A stretch of 64,000 nucleotides of DNA, taken from Unio delphinus. Taxonomy: Eukaryota > Mollusca > Bivalvia > Unionida > Unionidae. The notes beneath the pieces were generated by a model. That model did not search any database, was not told where the DNA came from, and saw nothing but the letters and a program-made list of their open reading frames with translations. Both the position numbers and the translations under genes were made by a program. Shown here piece by piece: positions 29,001 to 41,499 of the stretch. Position 1 is the first letter of the stretch; every line of letters begins with the position of its first letter. The stretch spans positions 21,625,501-21,689,500 of the forward strand of contig JAQISU010000155.1 of assembly GCA_029339505.1 (NCBI GenBank). Reading direction: 5' to 3'.

Positions 29001-31440
29001 TACATATATTTGATTTAAATCATTTATTTTTAATTGCCAGATCCAAATTTGTCATTTTGGTTTAAAATTCATTAATTGGGAGATTATTCTAGAAAATCTC
29101 TATGACCTTTGCTTTTCTTGTAAATAACAAGTGTTGGCCTCATTCTCTGACCTTGCTTCAGAGTGATAAACAGGCCTTAGAAATGATTGGTTGTTTCCAA
29201 GGACATCTTTTTATATTTAGTTCTGGGGGTGAGAAGTGGCTGATTCTTATCTGGATTTTTCCGTGCGTACGTGTTTAAATGATCGTACGTTTATTCTATG
29301 ACCTTCCAGAAAATCACGTGATCACTTGTTTACGTAAAAACAGGTATTTAAATTATTGTTTGGGAGAGAACAGTTCAGTAGATGTTGGGCTTTTATAATA
29401 TTAAGTTGTGTCTTCTTTTTGAGTTATTTTTAATTACCGTGTACTGGAAATTGTGTCAATTCGTTGGAGCAAGAGCAAATTTTTTATTTATCTGGAAAAG
29501 AATATGTGCTCATAGATTTTTATTTGGATTATTATAAAAAACAAGAACTAACTAAATCACGTGACATCGTCGTCCATATTGGATTACATCGTCAAGATTC
29601 GAACCAGGAACTATTAGGACATTTATTTATCAGGACTCTTGCAATTCTATTAGTGGATTATTTTTGTGAATTCTATATTGGATTATTTTTTGGACTTGAT
29701 TCTCTAAAACCGTAAGTTTATTTATTTTCTTTTATGAAAATATTTGTGCTTAATAAATTGTTTGTTAAAGTTTTACAAGCTTGTTAGTTTTCACTCTTTC
29801 TGTGTTGCTGCTTATTCGAACCTAACTAAGCACGTAACACAATGTGTTCGTTGATGACTTTGAAAGTGGAGGAAGAGTGAGCAAAAATAGCAGAGGTAAC
29901 CATATTAGTGCTGGGAATGTCCCATTGGACACGAAAAGAGACGGGCAAAACAGTTTGTATATTTTTTCAGGACACGTTTATTGCAAGTTAAAATGGTACA
30001 ACACGACAGACAAAAAATACATAAGAAAAAATGGTTAAGTACAGCAATTAAATACACATTACAACGATCAAAGTGGAATATAAACAAGTCTCTGCACATT
30101 ATGTTTTCGGTAACAAAGGTGTCCTATGGACAACATAATGTAATGTTATTAAAGTCTCTACAGTTAGTGCAGTCACACGGGTGTCTTCCCGGAATGGTCT
30201 TTCTGGAATGTCTATGACATAGTCCTGTCCTGAAGGGAGTAGTTGTCCTCAGTGACAGGTTCTTATTCTGAAACTGTCACTAACACAGGTTAAGCAGTTA
30301 CATTTTCACTGTACGTTTGAAATTAGGATCACAACGTTTGAGCATAATTGGCCACGTCTTTGGTTCAAGTCTCAAAACCCCAACTTTTCTAGTTATGTAC
30401 ATTTGTCCAGTGTGGGTGTACGTCACAAGCTACATGCACAACTTGAGTACATACAAACAGACGAATCTTTTTTCCCGTAGAGGTCGAAAAATATCCAGAT
30501 GAAAACGCAAGGCTTTTAACAAAATGTGTTGCTCGTGCTCATTTAAAGGGACCACTTTCATGTTTTATTTGGTGGTAAGTATTGTTCGTAAAATGTCGAC
30601 AAGGAAGCAGCTGGTAAACAAAATACCAGAAAGTTAGTCACAAAGACAGACACTACTAGTCGACCTAAATTAATGGACACAGTTTTCGTAATAAGTGTGG
30701 GTAATCCTCCACCGTTTGAATATTCTCATTGATTGTCCTTCCACGGAATCTGTTGTATCACAAGGGATAAAGGTCTTCGCATGATGGCCCGTTTTTCTAC
30801 CCTCTTTTTCAGAAGCAATAAATGTATTATCTGCACAGAGATAATTGTAATCCAGTATCACCGAGCCTAAATGGTTCAGTCACTAACATACACATCACAC
30901 TTCGTTCAGAAGTTTCCTCTTCAGCTAAGTTTACATTGTATAAAATATTTTGGTAATCCTCTAAATCTTCTTCTGGAATTCATTGTAGTATATGTACCTC
31001 GTAGTAAATAAAGTCAGAAACATACCGATCCTTCTCACCCACGTCCAGCTGAACAATGTCTGACCACTGGAATACTTTCATCTGAATCAGGCCACTTACA
31101 TCATTCAAGTATCATTGATTTAAACATCGGTGACGTAACGGATGCAATAGTTTTTTGCGCTTGACTTGTAATTTTGATCAACTCTCGTAAATGCGTTCTT
31201 TCAACGCCACTGATAAACCACGAATATTTTCTTGTAAAGTTTCCATGATCATGTCAGCCAGTTTTGATACCCACGGCTTCGGGTCACTTCTGAATGCCTC
31301 TTAGTTTTATGTAAAAATCTTCTTTTAGAGCGAAAGTGACGGATGTAACGAGTAATTTCTGATCACTGCCATTCAGGGTAATGGTCGAGAATGATAATAA
31401 AATCTTCTGATGTAAACGTCCTAACACAGAATATTAGTAT
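29001..31440. other. Region between copy C ATPase and BIR relic
   Basis: No intact gene. Minus-strand fragments at about 31180-31440 read like the C-terminal continuation of the BIR-bearing ORF (basic, 'HYPEWQ', 'GIKTG'). A TATA-like AGGTATTTAAATTA occurs near 29342. No terminal repeat of copy C was recognised here. Confidence 0.35.
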
Positions 31441-31448
31441 GAACACAC

Positions 31449-31595
31449 CAGGCCCGCACCTGGGGGGCGGGGGGAACCATGGCACTTGTCAGGGGCCCGA
31501 GCTAGATAGGCACATATACGCACATATTTGAAACACGAAAGGGGCCCGAACTCTGTCAGCTGCCTGGGGCCCAGAATTTCCTAGGTGCGGGCCTG
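31449..31595. mobile_element. hAT-type MITE inserted in the BIR-bearing relic
   Basis: 147 bp with inverted ends CAGGCCCGCACCT / AGGTGCGGGCCTG and flanking AACACAC repeats on both sides (7 of the 8 bp expected for hAT). The interior is G+C-rich with GGGGCCCGA motifs. Confidence 0.75.
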
Positions 31596-32120
31596 AACAC
31601 ACACTTGATCCACAGAAATCTGACGCGTTGGTTGAGTTTTGTCACTTTCCTCTTGTGAATTTCACGACAGAAACGTTCTACAGGCGCCAATTGAGATTTT
31701 GCTCTGGCAAGTCCCTGGAAAACTTCCTTGTAGATCCTTTCTTGCAATTCGTTTGGTAATCCTTGAATATTATATTTTTACATGGGGTTTAAATACATGT
31801 CTATGTGTTCTCCAACGTTAGCGAAGCTGGTATCTTGAGCGACATAGTATGTCATTTCAGTGACTAGGGTCCAACTAAAGGTAGGTAGTGACATTACGGA
31901 AACCATCGAGTATGTTTCAGGTAAGCGGAATCTTTCTGTCCCAACTGGTACAAGTGACACACCACAACTAAAACACTTGACTTTATCCCCTTTCGCACAA
32001 GTAGAAAAATCCGGCTCTGGCTAATTCGTTGGAGGTAGGTCCTGCCAGATATTTTGACCATTTTCTTTTGAAAGTTTAGAATCGACTTTCAGAGTCACAG
32101 TTTTCAGGCAAACTCACAGG
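31596..32120 (-). pseudogene. BIR-domain (inhibitor-of-apoptosis-like) relic
   Basis: In adjoining minus-strand frames: 'TFKRKWSKYL', 'NELARAGFFYL', 'KVKCFSCGVSL' and 'KDSAYLKHTRWF'. These fit the BIR zinc fold: R..F..W, ELA.AGF.Y.G, CxxC, then the His of W..D....H. At least two frameshifts and a stop break it. A helical region follows ('LQERIYKEVFQGLARAKSQ'), then the hAT MITE at 31449-31595. BIR proteins block caspases in the families known. Membership of copy C is inferred from strand and adjacency. Confidence 0.7.
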
Positions 32121-32787
32121 GAACTCATCTTTGCCAGAACAAATTCTTGCGAAGAAGAGAGAAAATCAGCTAAATCCTAATTAAAATTTGCCTCTTCTGG
32201 AATTAAAAATGTCTTGACTTTGGTAGCCACTGCTGTACCATTGCTTCTCGTCTCCACGGCCGGTGCAACCCATATAACTGTCTTCTTAGTTCAGTCATGT
32301 CTGAAAACTCTTATGCATGGATTCATTGCGCACAGACGCTAGCGCACCTGCATAGGGAATATGACGTTACAGACCACTCTCTTTGGATTGGAAGTCAGAC
32401 TGCACTGTGACTGAATTTTGTAATTCGTGCTAGGATTGGTGAAAGAACTCAATCCTTTTCAATCCACTCTTACACTATAACAAACCGCAGTTCACTGCAT
32501 TCGCTTCACCTTTTCTCGTCGCAAGATGTGGACAAATGTAGAATCGTCTACTCTCATATCGTCAATGCAGTTCTGCACGGACATTACCATCTATGTGAAC
32601 TCAACATGGATACTTATCAGGATCACCGATACGAGCATTTTGGAAAAGAAGATTTTATGTGGAGAGACAAGGCTTGCTACAGCGAGTTCTCATCTACAGT
32701 CCAGAGTCAGAGGACGTTTGAGGAAGAGAAGAAGACCTATGCGATGCTCTCTATGTTAATCAAACGATGTTAATATAAAAAAATAAC

Positions 32788-32803
32788 GGCCTTTTTCAGG
32801 GCC
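32788..32803 (+). other. Histone-type 3' stem-loop
   Basis: GGCCTTTTTCAGGGCC then ACTCA: a six-pair stem (one T-G pair) and TTTC loop. The ~80 bp after it match the flank of the minus-strand stem-loop at 18678-18693. The 81-residue ORF just before it (32528-32773) is charged but I cannot match it to a histone. Confidence 0.55.
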
Positions 32804-32883
32804 ACTCATTTGCCTCGAAATGAATTGCTTTCTTGTCTAATTTTTTTAGTCGCTTGTATAACTGTTTGTGAATTGTTTGTGAC

Positions 32884-32983
32884 TGTATATTATATGTTGT
32901 ACGTGTTGTATAAGTCTGCTGCTCACCTATGATACCTGTATATTATATGTTGTACGTGTTGTATAAGTCTGCTGCTCACCCAT
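32884..32983. repeat. Two direct copies of a ~52-bp unit
   Basis: The block from TGTATATTATATGTTGTACG to GCTGCTCACC occurs twice in a row, close to identical. Confidence 0.85.
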
Positions 32984-33219
32984 GAGACTGAAAAATCAAG
33001 CTTTTTTGCTAACTTTACTTTTCTTATATCAGTTTAGTCATCTCAGACCAGTCGTCTCAGTTAAGGTGTCCACGCGCTCAGAACTACTTTTAAAAACTAC
33101 ATCCTTGTTGTCTTCTGCTCTGCCTGACGTAGTTGTTCTAAAATTAAAACAACAACAACGACAACAACAACAACAGCAGCAAAAATATAACAAAAACATA
33201 GTAAGTTAGGGTCAATCCA

Positions 33220-34034
33220 TCCTTATTTTGAGAGTGACAAACTTTACACACACGCATACATATTGAGCTTTTTGGTATTGTACTAGTTCGTTCCACACAG
33301 CATGGTCAGTTTTATCCCATATACATGCCTAGCTCAGTACATATTCAGGTCAGCGTTATTAAATGTAGTTAAAGTAACCTAACTGGTTTTAAATATGAAA
33401 CACATACATGTATATTGTTAGCTACATTTAATGATGCTGACCTGAAAGGTGACTGTGCTACAGATAGGATAAAATTCTCAATGTTGTGTGAACTGAACAG
33501 AAAAACACTAATCCATGCACATGGACTATATACTTGTACACTTCATAGCCTCCCAACTCTCTTAACAACTACAGAAAACTTAGTAACAGCCAAAAATGTG
33601 TTATGTCAAATATGCTTTATTCTAATTGTTTTAAACATCTCCACTGCCCCAGTTGAATAAAAAATATACCTTCAATATTTAATGACAAAAAGTGCACTTA
33701 TCAGCCAGAATAAATCATTTATCCAGCAAAATTAATCTATAAGCAAATTTCACTGTTGCACTTGCCATAATTCCAAAACAGAAAAATAAAGTTTCAATGA
33801 ATCCGTGAACTTGACAGTTTAGCACACGGTTATCCGTTAGGGTCCGTATTTGGAGGGTCTTATCCACGGGCTAATTTTTTAAATCAATAATAAGGGCAAC
33901 ACAAGTTACACAAGTATGTCACAAACAGTTTCACTTCCTCCAAGAAAGGAGAGTTATATACGATAGTGACACAGATCACTAATTACCCGTGAATAACCCA
34001 AGCACGGACACTCATGCTACATGTAACTTTTCGT

Positions 34035-34079
<45 letters not shown>

Positions 34080-34880
34080 CTATAAACCACAACAGAGGTG
34101 TGGTCCCATTATCGGTTCATTGTTTACAATATAATTTTCTAACTGAAACTGAGGAAAATGAAACATTTTCTTGTGAAAAATTTTAACTATTTATTGTTAA
34201 TTTCATATAACATCCCTATAATAAATGTAATATGACACGTTTTGTGTTGTTATTTTCTTTTGGCACACGCATAAAAACTGTGTACTTCTGATAACATGGT
34301 CACGCCACAGTTGGTTGGAAAGCGATGAAAACCTGAAATGCCGAAATCGAGTTAAGTTGAAATATTATTCTTTAACGAAACGAATAAAATATATAGTATG
34401 CATATTCGAACTGTAAACAGTGTTTCCTCTCGTTTAAGAAACATATCCCCAAAACGAGTCTACTTAAACATACCTCGGCATACCTCGACTATCGTCGCAT
34501 TGCAACAAATTCAAATGTATGTCAACGGAACGTGAAAATGTTTCCGTTTGGCAGTGTCATATTTTCATTCCGCCAGGATAAAGACAGCACAGTAAGTATA
34601 TTAATTACTTATAAATTAGTGTAAGAGTGTCGATATAAGCTGCCAAAGATGTGAGATATTCCTGAAACTTTGACTACTCATTCCGATGTCTACCGACATC
34701 GGAACACGCTATACAATGATGTTATTTGGATAATAAGATATAGCACTAAAACAAAACAAAAAACAAAAAATGTGATGTGTCTTACATTGTAGGACTAGGT
34801 CAAGTCCTTGAATATGTTCGGTATTCTTTTTCTATTCATCCGATAAATATTTGTGTCGGAAACCTTCTTTGAAAATATTG
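33220..34880. other. AT-rich intergenic DNA
   Basis: No supported gene; an (AAT)n microsatellite lies at about 34036-34077. Confidence 0.55.
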
Positions 34881-34884
34881 TCCC

Positions 34885-35115
34885 TAGCTGGCTGGTATAG
34901 ATCAGCTATCCAAATGTTGACCCGAGTATGGATGATACGAATCGATTATCCAAAATGTTGACCCAAGCTGGTCTATATAGATCAGTTATCCAAATGTTGA
35001 CCCTAGCTGCTGATATATATTAGTTATTCAAAATGTTGACCATAACTGATGGAAATGAATCGGCTATCCTAATATTGACCCTAGTTGGCTTATATGGATC
35101 GGTAATCAAAATGTT
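34885..35115. repeat. Degenerate minisatellite, ~44-48-bp period
   Basis: About five units built on 'ATCCAAATGTTGACCC' and 'TATAGATCAGTTA'-like blocks. Confidence 0.7.
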
Positions 35116-36994
35116 GTTACTGGTTTGTTTCTAGTGGCACTTTTAAATCATTACTGGCTATGTCATGCATATTAAATGGCTGCTAAGTGCATTCTTTTCG
35201 ACACACCAAGGCAGACGACCGGGGTTCACCTGGACAAAAATATCGAACTCATGACCCTTGAATCAATTTGTTTAGAATTCTACTAGTTTTGGTTATTCAT
35301 TATAACGTTGACCAAAAATATAATTTTTGCACAGACTATGCCACCCCACCATGGGCTAAGGAAATAATTTTTTCGGGGGGGGGGGGAAGTAGCAATTAAG
35401 TTTTTTCGGAGGGGGGGGGGGGGGCAAGTGTATCCCTCCCAATTTGCTCCTTTGGGAGTGCTCCTATGCGCCCGCCCCACCTATGTCCCTTTTCAATTCT
35501 GAAGCTCAAGTTACATTTTGCTAGTTTTGTTCAACGTTTAATATCGAAACATGTATTGGTTTTCCATTGAAGTGGGTGCCAACAAAAGCTATCAAAGTTT
35601 TGAATTTGACTAGTGTAGGCATATTTTCACTATATATCTTTGAATCAGAACTCAACAAATCGTATGTTGTATGCTACAAAATAACACTAGTAATACAATA
35701 TTTGTTCCACACTCTTTCTTTTATACCGTGTTAATCACTCCCATGAGTATTGACCCATTTTTCTACTGACGTATGGCAATAAGAGGTTCAACTCAAGTTG
35801 TATGTTTTACTTCATTATACAACTTCCTTTTGCGTATTGAATCTAAACACGCTATGTTGTCCTTCTCCATTCATATTAAAGAAGGGTTGGCAGCTGCCTG
35901 TAAATTTAGAAGGATATGATAGTACTTTACAACTTCCACTGAAGTAAACAGAAGAAAGACGACGTGAGAATTGAAGATGAAACTCGACATTGTCGTGCCC
36001 ATCATAAGTTATCGTTGGAATAAATCAGGTATCAGTTACAAGATTAATAATTACATATATAAATACAAAAAATAGTCGTGAATAATCACTTTCGCTGTGT
36101 TAGTAAAATAGAACGTGAACATTTTCGTGTCTTAAAATATTATAGTGTTAATTCATCTTGTCGTTGTGAAGGTAATTTGTTTCGTAAGATTTTGTTTACC
36201 AGTTTTACAGTTAGAAATGCACACTTCTTTGCCCCGCCAAGCAATAATACACTCCACAAATGTCATCGTCAAGATTGCAGGCGATGAGGGCGATGATGCG
36301 AAGACGATAAAATTGATGGAAATTTGAAAACTGTTATCGGTCTAAGAAATCATCAAAATGTAAAAAACATTTTGACCAACTTTCTGCAACAAGCATTTAC
36401 ATCTGTTAAAATTGTATCATACAGGGATCAAACACTACGATCGTTAATGTATGGAATAATCGATTTTAATGCTTCGTCGTATATCACATATATACATCAC
36501 ATCTGATAATGAAAGCCGTGCAAACGCATGGGATATAACTAGCCTTTGATGGAAAACAAATCGGCAGGTCATTACTAGGATCCCATAATATTCCATGCAA
36601 TCACCAACCCCAAAACTGTAGTCTTCCAAAACGCGTCTCAACTACACCAAATGTTGGGAATACATTTCATCTGTGTGCCGTCTGTGTACAGAATGTAAGG
36701 GGTAATACGCTAAATACGCTGTATGTGTAGCATATATTGTATTCTCTACATTCAGAAGCATTTGTTATCATCTTTGTGCAGCAACCATTAGAAAACCTCT
36801 TTACAGATTACTATATCATGGCAAAATGGACTGAAGACCACAACCGAATCTCATCAAACGAAGGAACTAACATAGGATAGGGTGGAGTTGGAGTCTTATG
36901 GAAAAAGACTATCAACATATCCATTTGACTAATTACGAGATGGCATGTTATCAAACTCAAGTTTTAAGCATGAAAATAACAGAGCTAAGCCGTT
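35116..36994. other. Intergenic DNA with two poly-G runs
   Basis: No supported gene. Poly-G runs at about 35377-35386 and 35411-35424 lie in a G/C-rich patch (35330-35490) that may be an old MITE, though I could not define its ends. Confidence 0.45.
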
Positions 36995-36995
36995 C

Positions 36996-37029
<34 letters not shown>

Positions 37030-37262
37030 ATTTAACGCCATATTTCAGCACACGATAGGCTATACATGGCGGCCAGTATTAATGGTGGAGGAAGAACCCG
37101 GGGAAACCCCCGGAAAGAACCATCGACCCACGAGAAGCTACTGGCAAGCAAACTCACATATCCACATTGGCCGAATTTGAGACTCGAACCCACGCAGACA
37201 GAGGTGAGATGGCAGTGATCTGTAACGGAGAGCGCTTTCGACCATTCAGCCACTAAGCTGTT
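36995..37262 (-). mobile_element. tRNA-derived SINE, copy 1
   Basis: On the minus strand a tRNA-like head (GTGGCTGAATGG A-box type, GGGTTCGAGTC B box), a core including 'CTGGCCGCCATGTATAGCC' and 'GGCGTTAAA', and a (CAA)n tail. About 85% like the copy at 40301-40560. The CGTTAAA-type core is like those of mollusc SINEs. Confidence 0.85.
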
Positions 37263-37899
37263 CTTGTTTGCCTCATATGCCATATGTATGCGCCATGTCT
37301 TAGTAAAGCAAGCTCGTTTACTGAATTTCTGCATACACTAGACGAGTATAAGTAGATGATATGCGAAGTACACTCAAGTCATAGTACCATAAATGTAAGA
37401 GATTTAAATCGTACGAAATACTTTGAGCATAACCATAAGCATACTATAGTACTAAACGACTTTCTACACTCCAAGCAACGTACACATCATAGTTTCAAAA
37501 TCCAAAAGCAGATACACTACATTTCTACAAATCAGCACCATATCATCCAAACAATCTTCTTTCATCGTCACCAGTATTAGAACACATCATCTAAAATCCT
37601 AATGAACGGATACATACAGGGGAAATTGGAATCGCAAAAAAAACTAAACTAGAGGCTCCATATCTGACAAACACAGTGGCAAAATGGTTGAGATGCAATT
37701 CTTAAGAAAATAGACACTACTCAAAAGTATCATGACGATGACCATCACGGCCTATCCACCACAACCTTTTTCCAAACACAGCTGTATGCACAACACCTAG
37801 TCAATCTGCAAAAAAAAGTAACCGTGGCATCTCTATCTGGACATTCCAAATCTGACAAAACCAGACGGGGTGGAAGTGGGGTCGATAGAACAAACACAT

Positions 37900-39340
37900 T
37901 TAGAATCTGTCAAAATCTGTCCATCAAATCTGAATATTAATCGGTAAACATGTAGCTGTACACACCGAGCAAACATATAATGTCGCAAATATTCCTTAAG
38001 GCCCAACGCCCAACATGATTAAAAATCTAATCTGTAAGTTTGTAAACAGAGTAAAAACCAATCGGAATAACAACATATGCATTACTCGTCAGTGAAACCG
38101 AGCTGACAAAGGCATACTATATAGATGTAAGATAAGTCACCACAACTGACAAACCGGTTTCATGACAAAAATAAAACATATTCAACTTGTCCCAACATTA
38201 TCGAAAACCACAGAAAATCTAAATAACACCAAAGCTGCTGAGTACTTAGGAACCACTGTGGAACACCCCACGTTAGGAGGAGAAACGGTCATCCGATATA
38301 TCTCCAAACAGCTGAATAATATAATTTGAATAGTAGATTTTCCAGACATCGTAAAGTTCACCATCCTTACTACCGTCCCAAAGACGAGTAACGGCCAACT
38401 CATTCCAGGAAATTACAGAGGTATAACTGTCACATCAATTATAAGCAAATCGCTAGAAACAGTCCTACGGGATATAATTGAAGAAACTCTTAAGCACGTA
38501 CAAAACTAGAAACAGTCCTACGGGATATAACTGAAGAAACTCTTAAGCACGTACAAAATCGGTTGTGACGTAAATTCAGCATTCTTTTAACGAAAGCTGT
38601 AAGAGATGGACAGGATCTAAGGAAAAACAACTGGATGTTGTCACTTGGGCTGCTGATCAAGCGTTCGACTTCGTATGGCAAGGTGACCTATTAAGTAAGA
38701 TTTATCTCTTGTGCATCACTATAAAATAGCCACTCCTTATGAAAGTCATGGAAACAAATTCTAAATGAAAATGTGATCACATAACCTTGCTACACGGAAT
38801 CAAAGAATGAGTCAAGCTCTCGCCAATCTTATATAAATGTATCAGTTATTACCTCCTCGACACCTTACAGAGGCTTCACGTTAAAACTCAAAATGGCACA
38901 ACTTTTATGGGTTTCACCAAACGTCGTGAATCATTTAGTTATTATATGCTTCAAATCCAATGGAGCTAAAGATAAACCAGCATTTAATTCACCATTTCAA
39001 CTGCAAAGGTCGATCGACCACTAACACCACTAAAAGTAAAATAATAGTTTTCAATACCAACAAAAGCGGCCAATCCAAGAATGGGAAATCGGTTGAGTCA
39101 ACGTAATCGTCTTCCACCGGATTCACATCATATTCTCTGGACCAAAGACTGATCATGACTTTGAGGTTGTAATATTGACAGTTAAAGACATCGCTGCTCT
39201 TTTAAAATATGAAAGAAAAGTCTTGCGCCAGATTCAATTTTTGCTCCATAGATGTGTACTACTTCCGGTATTGATTCTGCATCAACTCCCAATACCAGCT
39301 GACGCTGAGATAATTTTTGTTTTTATCTGACAGTATCAAA
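37900..39340 (+). mobile_element. Non-LTR reverse transcriptase relic
   Basis: On the plus strand 'PGNYRGITVTSIISKSLE' near 38405, then 'AFDFVWQGDLL'-type residues near 38660 and a 'KIIVFNTNKSG' block near 39045, in several frames with stops. A 53-bp tandem duplication (38453-38559) breaks it further. It is a dead LINE. Confidence 0.7.
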
Positions 39341-40300
39341 CGACAGGAAGATACGGTCGAATACGAGATTGCAAGCTACAACAAACCTTAATGAACGAAT
39401 CAAGTCACCAGTGGTTCATACGCAGAGCCGTCATTTCAATTTTTTTAAGGTGGGGGGGAGGGGGGACATGGCAAAACATGACGGGCTTGTTTATTTTCGT
39501 AGATAGGATACAGCAATTGAAAAGCACATGCCCCACCCCCACCTCCCTGTATATACGTGACGGCAGAATTATTTCCATATACTAGTGATCGGTACCACCA
39601 GTTATATATATAACCTTATTAAAAATAAACATTTTGCTGAAGACAATTGGTAAAGACTGATCTCAAGCGCTTTCAATCAATTCTAGTTACAAAATTTTAA
39701 ATAAAACAACGAAATGCAGCTTCTCTTATGTTTATTTCACTGAAAATACACGCCTTACTATGGCCAGACAGTTGCAAATAAATTCAAATTGCAAAGGCAA
39801 CAGTAAGACGAGAATCTTTACAGGCGAATACATCTCAAAATCAAATCGCCGCTTGTACCATGTGCGAATCCTAAACTAACGACAGAAAACACTTGTACAT
39901 TGCCTTAGAGAAAAAGCTCAATGAAAACATGTATAATTTCATTAAGATCCTACGAACTGAATATACCGTCTAAACTCGCTTATAAGTCGAGTCAAATTGC
40001 AAGCAACAAAGGTCTTAATCTGCCGTAGCATCAAGCGCGTGTAGGTTAGGGTCTGTGCAGTTTGTTGTACTGATTACTCCTAACAAAACTACACAGACCC
40101 ACAACTACACAATCATTATGCGACAACAGATGTGGGAATGCACAGTTTATGATTTGACTCGTCTTATAAGCGAACATTACGTTTCGGGTGTTTTGTTTAA
40201 AATGATTATTTGGACATTTAGCGTAGCATTAACAATTTTTAAGTCATATCGATACGATGTCTGCAGTGTGGCAATTTATACTGATACCGCAGAAATGTAA

Positions 40301-40560
40301 CAGGGGCCCCGAGTAGCCCAGTGGTCCAACGCACTTTCTGTTACGGATCACTGCCATCTCACCTCTGTCTGCGTGGGTTTGAGTCTCAGATTCGGCAATT
40401 CTGGGTATGTGAGAAAGCATTCCAGTAGCTTCTCGTGGGTCGGTGTTTCTTTCTGGAGGTTTTCCCTGGTTCTTCCTGCATCATTAATAATGGCCGCCTA
40501 GTATAGCCTATCGTGCGCTGAAAATGGCGTTAAAACCTACAACAACAATAACAACGACAT
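40301..40560 (+). mobile_element. tRNA-derived SINE, copy 2
   Basis: Same family as the copy at 36995-37262, in the opposite orientation: tRNA-like head (GTAGCCCAGTGGTCCAACGC, GTGGGTTTGAGTC), 'TCTCGTGGGTCGGTGTTTC', 'GGCGTTAAAACC' and a (CAA)n-like tail. Confidence 0.85.
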
Positions 40561-40611
40561 GTAACATCATGTCCCAACAAGTTATTTTATCCTGACACCA
40601 GGCCGATCAGT

Positions 40612-41340
40612 CGCACACGATTACATTCAATTACATTCAATATCTTCATGCACACGATTACATTCAATTACATTCAATATCTTCATGCACACGATTACAT
40701 TCAATTACATTCAATATCTTCGTGCACACGATTACATTCAATTACATTCAATATCTTCATGCACACGATTACATTCAATTACATTCAATATCTTCATGCA
40801 CACGATTACATTCAATTACATTCAATATCTTCATGCACACGATTACATTCAATTACATTCAATATCTTCGTGCACACGATTACATTCAATTACATTCAAT
40901 ATCTTCATGCACACGATTACATTCAATTACATTCAATATCTTCGTGCACACGATTACATTCAATTACATTCAATATCTTCATGCACACGATTACATTTAA
41001 GTACATTCAATATCTTCATGCACACGATTACATTCAATTACATTCAATATCTTCGTGCACACGATTACATTCAATTACATTCAATATCTTCATGCACACG
41101 ATTACATTCAATTACATTCAATATCTTCATGCACACGATTACATTCAATTACATTCAATATCTTCGTGCACACGATTACATTCAATTACATTCAATATCT
41201 TCATGCACACGATTACATTCAATTACATTCAATATCTTCATGCACACGATTACATTCAATTACATTCGATATCTTCGTGCACACGATTACATTCAATTAC
41301 ATTCAATATCTTCGTGTACATGATTGCATTCAATTACATT
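40612..41340. repeat. 37-bp satellite array, ~19 units
   Basis: The unit starts CACACGATTACATTCAATTA and ends with ATCTTCATG. Units differ mainly by ATG/GTG at one site. Long ORFs in all plus frames arise only because 37 is not a multiple of three and no stop occurs. Related, more diverged units continue at 41398-41490. Confidence 0.95.
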
Positions 41341-41343
41341 CAC

Positions 41344-41398
41344 CACTCCGGTGGCTTAATGGTTAGGGCGTCCGCCTCGGAAACGGGAGTTCGAACAC
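41344..41398 (+). mobile_element. tRNA-like SINE head within the satellite
   Basis: 'GGTGGCTTAATGGTTAGGGC' (A box) and 'GGGAGTTCGAAC' (B box) without a SINE core, between satellite units. Not a complete tRNA: no acceptor stem closes. Confidence 0.7.
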
Positions 41399-41499
41399 GT
41401 TTACATTCAGTATTTTCGTGCACACGAATGCATTCAATTACATTCAGTATTTTCGTGCACATAATTACATTCAATTACATGCAATATCTTCATTAGATT

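Noticed and set aside
29464..29715. 83-residue ORF as a gene
   Set aside because: No recognisable domain, no homologue in the window, AT-rich context.
32528..32773. Histone coding sequence before the stem-loop
   Set aside because: The 81-residue ORF does not show H2A, H2B, H3 or H4 motifs that I can recognise.
39421..39570. MITE with GCCGTCA/TGACGGC ends
   Set aside because: Very short inverted ends and no convincing target duplication.
40612..41340. CRISPR-like array
   Set aside because: The 37-bp units follow each other directly with no spacers, in eukaryotic DNA; it is a satellite.
41344..41398. Functional tRNA gene
   Set aside because: Has A and B boxes but no closing acceptor stem; satellite sequence on both sides. 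A SINE head fits better.
40648..41496. 282- and 212-residue ORFs
   Set aside because: Read-through of the 37-bp satellite in three frames; no protein signal.
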